DNA of 18,753 bases, from positions 1 to 18,753 of the forward strand of contig JANXZT010000486.1 in NCBI GenBank assembly GCA_025355395.1, written 5' to 3'. The notes beneath the pieces are model-generated. The model did not search any database and was not told the origin of the DNA. It saw only the letters and a program-made list of their open reading frames with translations. This stretch comes from Betaproteobacteria bacterium (lineage in GTDB: Bacteria > Pseudomonadota > Gammaproteobacteria > Burkholderiales > Casimicrobiaceae). The position numbers and the translations under genes were made by a program. Shown here in pieces: positions 14,514-18,753 of this stretch (positions are counted from its first letter, which is position 1; every line of letters starts with the position of its first letter).

Positions 14514-15764
14514 ATGTCCAAGACATCGGGAAGTGAATTCAGCAAGGCTCGGCGCGACCTGCTGCTGGGCGGCGCTGCGGTCGCAGGCACCGCGATTCTC
14601 GGAGCGCCCCGCGTCGCGCGTGCGCAGGGCGCCCGTCAGGCCCTCAAGATTTCGGTCGGGCGCATTCCCTGGGCTGCGGGCAACTCGCCCATGACGCAGT
14701 ACATGATCGCCAACAAGCTGTTCGAGAAGCGCGCAGCCGAACTGGGCTACGACGTTACGGTGGACTGGCGCGAGTATCCGACCGCGCTGCCAATGGTCGA
14801 AGCAATGGTGGGCAATAACCTCGATATCGGCATGTGGGGCAACACTCCGATCGTTCGCGCGATTGCGGCCGGGTTGCCTATCAGCCTGGCCGTGGTGGGC
14901 GAAGGACACCTCCGCTTCTTGATCACGACCCGGAAGGGCTCGCCCATTCGCACCATCCAGGATCTGCGCGGCAAGACGGTGGGGGTATCGCTTGGCGGTG
15001 ATCCGCAAAGCGCGCTCACGCAGATGATGCGGTATGAGCTCGGCAGTGCCGATCCAAAGGCATCCAACATCAAATTCATCAACATGCCGACCCACGCGCA
15101 GGCAGCATCGGTGCCGACCGGGGTTGATGCGACCTGCACGATCTATCCCGCCTACCTGGCGGCCCAGAGCACCGGCACGGTCGCGATCATGAATTCGTTT
15201 GGATACACCGAAGACTACTACGAGGGTCCGCTTGGAAAGGGCGCCGGCATCCTGATCCCCTCCGTGAAGAAATCGCCTTTCTTCCCCGACGGGTACTACC
15301 TGCATCGGTCGTTCTGGATATTGCGTAACGCAATCGCCGAGCAGCATCCGAAGATCGTCGTCGCCTTCCTTGTAGCACAGCAAGAAGCGGTAGCGGCGCT
15401 GACCGCGATGGACGCGGGCGCGGTGTCGCAGCTCGTAAAGGACTACTGGAAGCTCGAGCCCGAGCCAGGTGCCAAGGTGGTCAAGGACGACGTTCTTTTT
15501 TCCCGCGGCTGGTCCTGGCCTACAGAGAACGACGCGCGGGCGGTCCTCGAAGCGTCGAAGTACATGGTGGACAACAAGGTCATCGAGCAGCCGTTGAATT
15601 GGAAACAGGTAAAAAACGCCTTCGCGCGTACTGCGCCACTGGTCAAGCAGGCTTACGAGATCCTTGGTTCGAAACCCGCCCATGCTGAATTCGTTCGCAC
15701 CGATACCCGCGACCTTCGCGGACTGCCGCTCTGGGAAATGGACCGATGGGCTGAGCGAACCTGA
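14514..15764 (+). CDS. Tat-exported ABC substrate-binding protein, NMT1/SsuA type
   Basis: Periplasmic binding protein of the aliphatic sulfonate/nitrate/taurine (NMT1-like) family, 416 residues. The signal peptide is of twin-arginine type: Arg13-Arg14 in KARRDLLLGG, a hydrophobic stretch to about residue 30, and a cleavage motif VARA before QG (about residue 37). The mature domain begins LKISVGRIPWAAGNSP and contains the family pattern LDIGMWGNTPIVRAIAAGLP and a DLRGKTVGV block. Ribosome site AGAGGAG is followed by ATG 14514. Tat export means folding in the cytoplasm before transport, less common in this family than Sec export. Last gene of the SDR/ABC operon. Ligand unknown. Confidence 0.95.
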   Translation: MSKTSGSEFSKARRDLLLGGAAVAGTAILGAPRVARAQGARQALKISVGRIPWAAGNSPMTQYMIANKLFEKRAAELGYDVTVDWREYPTALPMVEAMVGNNLDIGMWGNTPIVRAIAAGLPISLAVVGEGHLRFLITTRKGSPIRTIQDLRGKTVGVSLGGDPQSALTQMMRYELGSADPKASNIKFINMPTHAQAASVPTGVDATCTIYPAYLAAQSTGTVAIMNSFGYTEDYYEGPLGKGAGILIPSVKKSPFFPDGYYLHRSFWILRNAIAEQHPKIVVAFLVAQQEAVAALTAMDAGAVSQLVKDYWKLEPEPGAKVVKDDVLFSRGWSWPTENDARAVLEASKYMVDNKVIEQPLNWKQVKNAFARTAPLVKQAYEILGSKPAHAEFVRTDTRDLRGLPLWEMDRWAERT

Positions 15765-15808
15765 CCCCGATCGGGACCGAAACTCATTATTTGGCATTGC
15801 AAGTAACC

Positions 15809-15828
15809 AGGCGGGGACGTCCGCCTTT
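15809..15828 (+). terminator. Weak candidate terminator after the binding-protein gene
   Basis: AGGCGG-N6-CCGCCT followed by TT lies 45 bases after the binding-protein stop, in the 132-bp gap before the reductase gene. The stem is GC-rich but the T-run is very short, so the structure could equally be regulatory. A CCCGATCGGG palindrome lies just after the stop codon. Confidence 0.3.
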
Positions 15829-15896
15829 CCACACCGTGTGACAGCCTGCCAATACCGAGCATAGGTGTCGCGCGCAATCGTTTCACAGGAGCAATC

Positions 15897-16802
15897 ATGT
15901 TGAAAGTGGGCTTCATCGGAATCGGCGTCATGGGCAGACCCATGGCGCAAAATCTCCTGAAGGGCGGTCATCCGCTAACCGTCTACGATGTAAGCGCCGA
16001 CGCCGTCAAGCGCCTGACCGACCTGGGCGCCAAGTCTGCGGCGACGCCGCGCGAGGTCGGAGCGGCCAGCGACGTAGTTGTGACGATGCTACCCGAGCCG
16101 CACCACGTCGAGCAGGTCATTCTCGGTCCCAACGGCGTCGCCGAGGGATTGCGCGCAGGCGGTGTGGTAATCGACATGAGCACCATCGACCCGTACACGT
16201 CGCAGCGCATCGGCGCCGAACTGAAAAAGCGCGGCATCGGCATGGTGGACTCGCCCGTTGGCAAGACGTCCGAGCACGCCGCGAGCGGCACGCTGACGCT
16301 AATGGTCGGAGGTGATCCTGACGTGATCGAGCGCGTGAAGCCGGTGCTCAACCGCATGGGCAGCGAGACGTTCTATTGCGGGGGTCCCGGCATGGGTCAC
16401 GCGATGAAGATCACCAACAACCTGCTCGCAACCACGATAATGGTGGCCAACATCGAAGCGCTTGCCATCGGCGCGAAGTGCGGGTTGACGCTGGAGTTGA
16501 TGATCGAAGTGATGAAGACGACGATGGGATGGAATGCCCAGCTCGGCGTCGCGATGCCGAAGAAGGCGTTCAAGGGTGACGACAGCCCCGGCTTCATGAT
16601 CAAGCTCGCCGGGAAGGACGTGCGGCTCGCCGTGGAGCTTGCAAAGAAGCAAGGATTCGAAGCGCTGGTCGGTGCCGGTGCGCAGGCCACGCTCGAGCGC
16701 GCCATGAAAATGGGCCTCGGCGAACGCGATACCGCCGCGCTGATGTTCCTGCGCGAGAAGGAGCTGGGCATCAAGATTCGCCCTGCTGCCGCGAAGTCAT
16801 AA
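15897..16802 (+). CDS. 3-hydroxyisobutyrate dehydrogenase-family reductase, resembling sulfolactaldehyde reductase (YihU)
   Basis: NAD(P)H-dependent beta-hydroxyacid dehydrogenase, 301 residues. The N-terminal Rossmann motif is GFIGIGVMGRPMA (5-17), followed by VIDMSTI (91-97), PVGKTSEHAASGTL (120-133) and catalytic Lys171 in GMGHAMKITNN. From memory, E. coli YihU reads collinearly with it, without gaps, over about the first 180 residues. In that alignment the YihU PVGRTS motif is PVGKTS here (Lys123 for Arg) and YihU Ser178 is Ala178. Ordinary family members have PVSGG at this point, so the motif is distinctive. A sulfolactaldehyde or similar short hydroxyaldehyde is a reasonable substrate guess (inference). 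Ribosome site CAGGAG precedes ATG 15897. It probably starts an operon with DUF1330 and the second ABC system. Confidence 0.9.
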   Translation: MLKVGFIGIGVMGRPMAQNLLKGGHPLTVYDVSADAVKRLTDLGAKSAATPREVGAASDVVVTMLPEPHHVEQVILGPNGVAEGLRAGGVVIDMSTIDPYTSQRIGAELKKRGIGMVDSPVGKTSEHAASGTLTLMVGGDPDVIERVKPVLNRMGSETFYCGGPGMGHAMKITNNLLATTIMVANIEALAIGAKCGLTLELMIEVMKTTMGWNAQLGVAMPKKAFKGDDSPGFMIKLAGKDVRLAVELAKKQGFEALVGAGAQATLERAMKMGLGERDTAALMFLREKELGIKIRPAAAKS

Positions 16803-16815
16803 GAGGGAGGCGCGC

Positions 16816-17112
16816 ATGGTCGCATACGTCATCAACGACATGGAAGTCACCGACCCGCAGTTGCTCGACGAGTACAAGAAGCTGTCTCCCGCGACGGTCG
16901 TGCAATACGGCGGCCGCTTTCTCGCCCGCGGCGGTCAAATGGAAACGCTCGAAGGGACCTGGTCGCCGAAGCGGTTGGTGATTCTCGAGTTTCCGAGCGT
17001 TGCGCAGGCGAAGGCGTGGGTGAACTCGCCAGAGTACGCACCGGCCAGGCGAGTACGCCAAAAGGCTTCCCGGTCGAACATCATCGTCGTCGAGGGGGTG
17101 CCGCCCGCGTAG
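16816..17112 (+). CDS. DUF1330 domain protein
   Basis: A 98-residue protein that is entirely one DUF1330 domain, a dimeric alpha-beta barrel fold. The family blocks are clear: VQYGGRFLARGG (29-40), LEGTWSPKRLVILEFPS and WVNSPEYAPARRVRQ. The biochemical role of DUF1330 proteins is unsettled; they often sit in catabolic operons. GAGGGAGG stands a few bases before ATG 16816, 13 bases after the reductase stop. The second ABC ATPase follows after 29 bases, so all three genes are probably co-transcribed. Confidence 0.93.
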   Translation: MVAYVINDMEVTDPQLLDEYKKLSPATVVQYGGRFLARGGQMETLEGTWSPKRLVILEFPSVAQAKAWVNSPEYAPARRVRQKASRSNIIVVEGVPPA

Positions 17113-17141
17113 TGCGCAGCGGCATGCGAGAGGAGCGTTAC

Positions 17142-17975
17142 ATGCAAACGGAAACAGCCGCGCGCGAAGCCCCGGTGAGGCGCCCCAAGATATCCTTCGT
17201 CGAGGTGCAGAAGCTCTATCCGGGCAAAGGCGGGCAAGCAGATGGGACGCTGGCCCTCGACTCGTTCAACTTCGATCTTGCTCCCGCCGAGATCGTCTCG
17301 ATAGTCGGGCCGACCGGCTGCGGCAAATCGACTGCGCTGAACATCCTCGCGGGATTCGAGACGCCGTCGTCTGGTACAGTGAGCGTCGACGGGCAGGTCG
17401 TCACGAGCCCCGGCTCCAACCGCGGCGTCGTGTTCCAGCAGCCATCGCTGTTTCCGTGGTTGAGCGTACTGGCCAACGTCGTGCTCGGGGTGAAATGCCG
17501 GGGTGACCCGCCCAAGGAATACGAGCCGCGCGCGATGCGCCTGCTCGAAGAGGTCGGACTAAAGGGCTTCGAGCGTCACTATCCCTACCAGCTCTCGGGC
17601 GGAATGCAGCAACGCGTCCAGATCGCGCGCGCGCTCATCAACGAGCCTGACATCATGCTCATGGACGAGCCGTTCGGCGCACTGGACTACCAGACGAGGC
17701 TGCTGATGCAGAAGCTGCTGCTGCGCCTCTGGGCACACTTCCGTCCTACGATCCTGTTTATCACCCATGACGTCGGCGAAGCCATTTTCATTTCCGATCG
17801 TGTCATCGCGATGACGAAGCGTCCGGGACGCGTCAAGCGCGAGGTTCACGTACACGCACCGAAGCCACGCGATTACGAGTTCCTCGGTTCGCCGGAATTC
17901 ACCCGCCTCGAGCACGACCTTATTCTGGCGGTGCAAAGCGAAGTCGAGGGCGACGAAGTCGTTGCCGCGCATTGA
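17142..17975 (+). CDS. ABC transporter ATP-binding protein, SsuB/TauB type (second system)
   Basis: Second importer ATPase, 277 residues, same branch as the one at 13599 but clearly diverged. Walker A is GPTGCGKST (56-64), Q-loop Gln99 (VFQQPSLFPWLSV), signature LSGGM (151-155), Walker B LMDEP (Asp175, Glu176) and switch His209 (ITHD). ATG 17142 has GAGAGGAG six bases upstream; ATG 17124 is an in-frame alternative adding six residues. Its binding protein follows after 28 bases, and permease genes are expected past the right edge. Complete and with all motifs intact. Confidence 0.94.
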   Translation: MQTETAAREAPVRRPKISFVEVQKLYPGKGGQADGTLALDSFNFDLAPAEIVSIVGPTGCGKSTALNILAGFETPSSGTVSVDGQVVTSPGSNRGVVFQQPSLFPWLSVLANVVLGVKCRGDPPKEYEPRAMRLLEEVGLKGFERHYPYQLSGGMQQRVQIARALINEPDIMLMDEPFGALDYQTRLLMQKLLLRLWAHFRPTILFITHDVGEAIFISDRVIAMTKRPGRVKREVHVHAPKPRDYEFLGSPEFTRLEHDLILAVQSEVEGDEVVAAH

Positions 17976-18003
17976 CCGCAGCCACCGGAAGAGAAAGGAC
18001 GAC

Positions 18004-18753
18004 ATGATCAAGCCAAGACGCGTATTTGCCGCCGTGCTGGGTTGCGCAGCGCTCGTGTGCAATCCCGTGGCGGCGCAGATAAAAGCTGCAGACGCGCCGT
18101 TGGAGTTCAATTACGGCATCCCGACCGCGGATCACGTCACGGTGTTCGTGGCCCAGGACCTCGGACTGTTTGAAAAGGTCGGACTAAAGCCAAACTTTTT
18201 CTTCTTTCAGTCCGGCGCTCCGCTGCTCGCCGGGCTGAAAAGCGAAAGCCTCGACGTCGTGACGGCCGGTCTCGCGCTGACTTTCGCGCTCGGTCAGAAT
18301 ATTCCGCTCAAGTTCATCTTCTGGGAAGCGAACAACGCTGCCGGCGAAGGGCTGGTCGTCGATTCGAAGTCGGACGTCAAGTCGTACAAGGATATCGCCA
18401 AGGCCAAGAAAATCGGCGCCGCGTCGGGCACCTGCGCTCAGGTCTCACTGTATCTAATGGCCAAGCAGGTGGGCGTCGACTACAGCAAGCTGAACGTGGT
18501 CAACATACCCGCTCCGCTGTTCCGCAACGCATTCCTGAGCAACTCCATCGACGCCGGCGTTGCGTGGCCTCCCTTTTCGCTGCAGCTCAAGTCGGAGGGC
18601 TTTCCGGTCGTGAGCTTCGACGAAGAATACACGCCGCCTGGAGGCGTTTGTCCCGGCCTGACTGCGGTGCGGCCCGCGTTCCTGAAGCAGCATCCGCAGG
18701 TCGGACTGAAGCTCGTTCAAGCCGAGGCGCTGGCGCGCGAGGCCATGGCGAAG
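18004..18753 (+). CDS. ABC substrate-binding protein, NMT1/SsuA type (3' end cut by window edge)
   Basis: Periplasmic binding protein of the second importer; 250 codons are visible and the frame is open to the window end. The N-terminus MIKPRRVFAAVLGCAALVCN looks like a Sec signal peptide with likely cleavage after PVAA (about residue 25). The cysteine in VLGC only loosely fits a lipobox. The mature part has the NMT1 pattern: LEFNYGIPTADHVTVFVAQD, LGLFEKVGLK, then LKSESLDVVTAGLALTFAL and IGAASGT. AAAGGA lies just before ATG 18004. It has no obvious close similarity to the Tat-exported binding protein at 14514, so the two systems probably carry different substrates (inference). Confidence 0.93.
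   Translation, partial: MIKPRRVFAAVLGCAALVCNPVAAQIKAADAPLEFNYGIPTADHVTVFVAQDLGLFEKVGLKPNFFFFQSGAPLLAGLKSESLDVVTAGLALTFALGQNIPLKFIFWEANNAAGEGLVVDSKSDVKSYKDIAKAKKIGAASGTCAQVSLYLMAKQVGVDYSKLNVVNIPAPLFRNAFLSNSIDAGVAWPPFSLQLKSEGFPVVSFDEEYTPPGGVCPGLTAVRPAFLKQHPQVGLKLVQAEALAREAMAK

Noticed and set aside
1..18753. CRISPR arrays, transposases, rRNA or toxin-antitoxin genes
   Set aside because: No regularly spaced repeats, transposase motifs, rRNA-like sequence or small paired toxin genes were recognised on either strand.

Overview
The window comes from a GC-rich proteobacterium. Gene content (SsuABC/NMT1-type ABC importers, DUF1330, TRAP, enolase-superfamily enzymes, stand-alone CitF) resembles soil or plant-associated beta- or alphaproteobacteria such as Burkholderiales or Rhizobiales. 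This placement is inference from gene content and composition only. Almost all the DNA encodes uptake and oxidation of small organic acids or sugar acids.

Left part (1-2922): a divergent locus with a TRAP transporter (dctM cut by the window edge, dctQ) on the minus strand and a LacI-family regulator on the plus strand. A near-consensus sigma70 promoter for dctQM (TTGACA-N17-TCTAAT) carries a CG-centred palindrome across its -10 region, so LacI control of TRAP uptake is the obvious model. This part looks less GC-rich than the rest.

Junction (2923-3555): directly after the LacI gene lies the 3' part of a tRNA-Asn(GUU) gene on the minus strand. It starts at the anticodon loop and has no 5' half. 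That is the form left by tyrosine-recombinase integration into a tRNA gene. The remaining ~570 bp before the next gene hold no recognisable gene.

Right part (3556-18753): a catabolic cluster. A LysR regulator precedes an aldehyde dehydrogenase and an orphan citrate-lyase alpha subunit (CitF), with no CitD, CitE or maturation genes in view. Facing them is a minus-strand operon of SMP-30/gluconolactonase, a mandelate-racemase-type enolase-superfamily enzyme and a Rossmann/DUF2520 protein. Divergent from it, across a 455-bp intergenic region rich in inverted repeats, run an SDR dehydrogenase, two SsuC-type permeases, an SsuB-type ATPase and a Tat-exported NMT1/SsuA-type binding protein. Then come a 3-hydroxyisobutyrate-dehydrogenase-family reductase resembling E. 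coli sulfolactaldehyde reductase YihU, a DUF1330 protein, a second ABC ATPase and a second binding protein cut by the right edge.

Working model (inference): an aldose or sulfo-sugar is oxidised by the SDR, its lactone opened by the SMP-30 protein, and the acid dehydrated by the enolase-superfamily enzyme. The aldehyde formed after cleavage is oxidised (ALDH) or reduced (YihU-like protein). The sulfonate-type importers and the PVGKTS motif make a sulfoglycolytic Entner-Doudoroff-like route worth testing. No aldolase and no sulfoquinovosidase is visible, and ordinary aldonic-acid, rhamnose or fucose routes explain most of the same genes.
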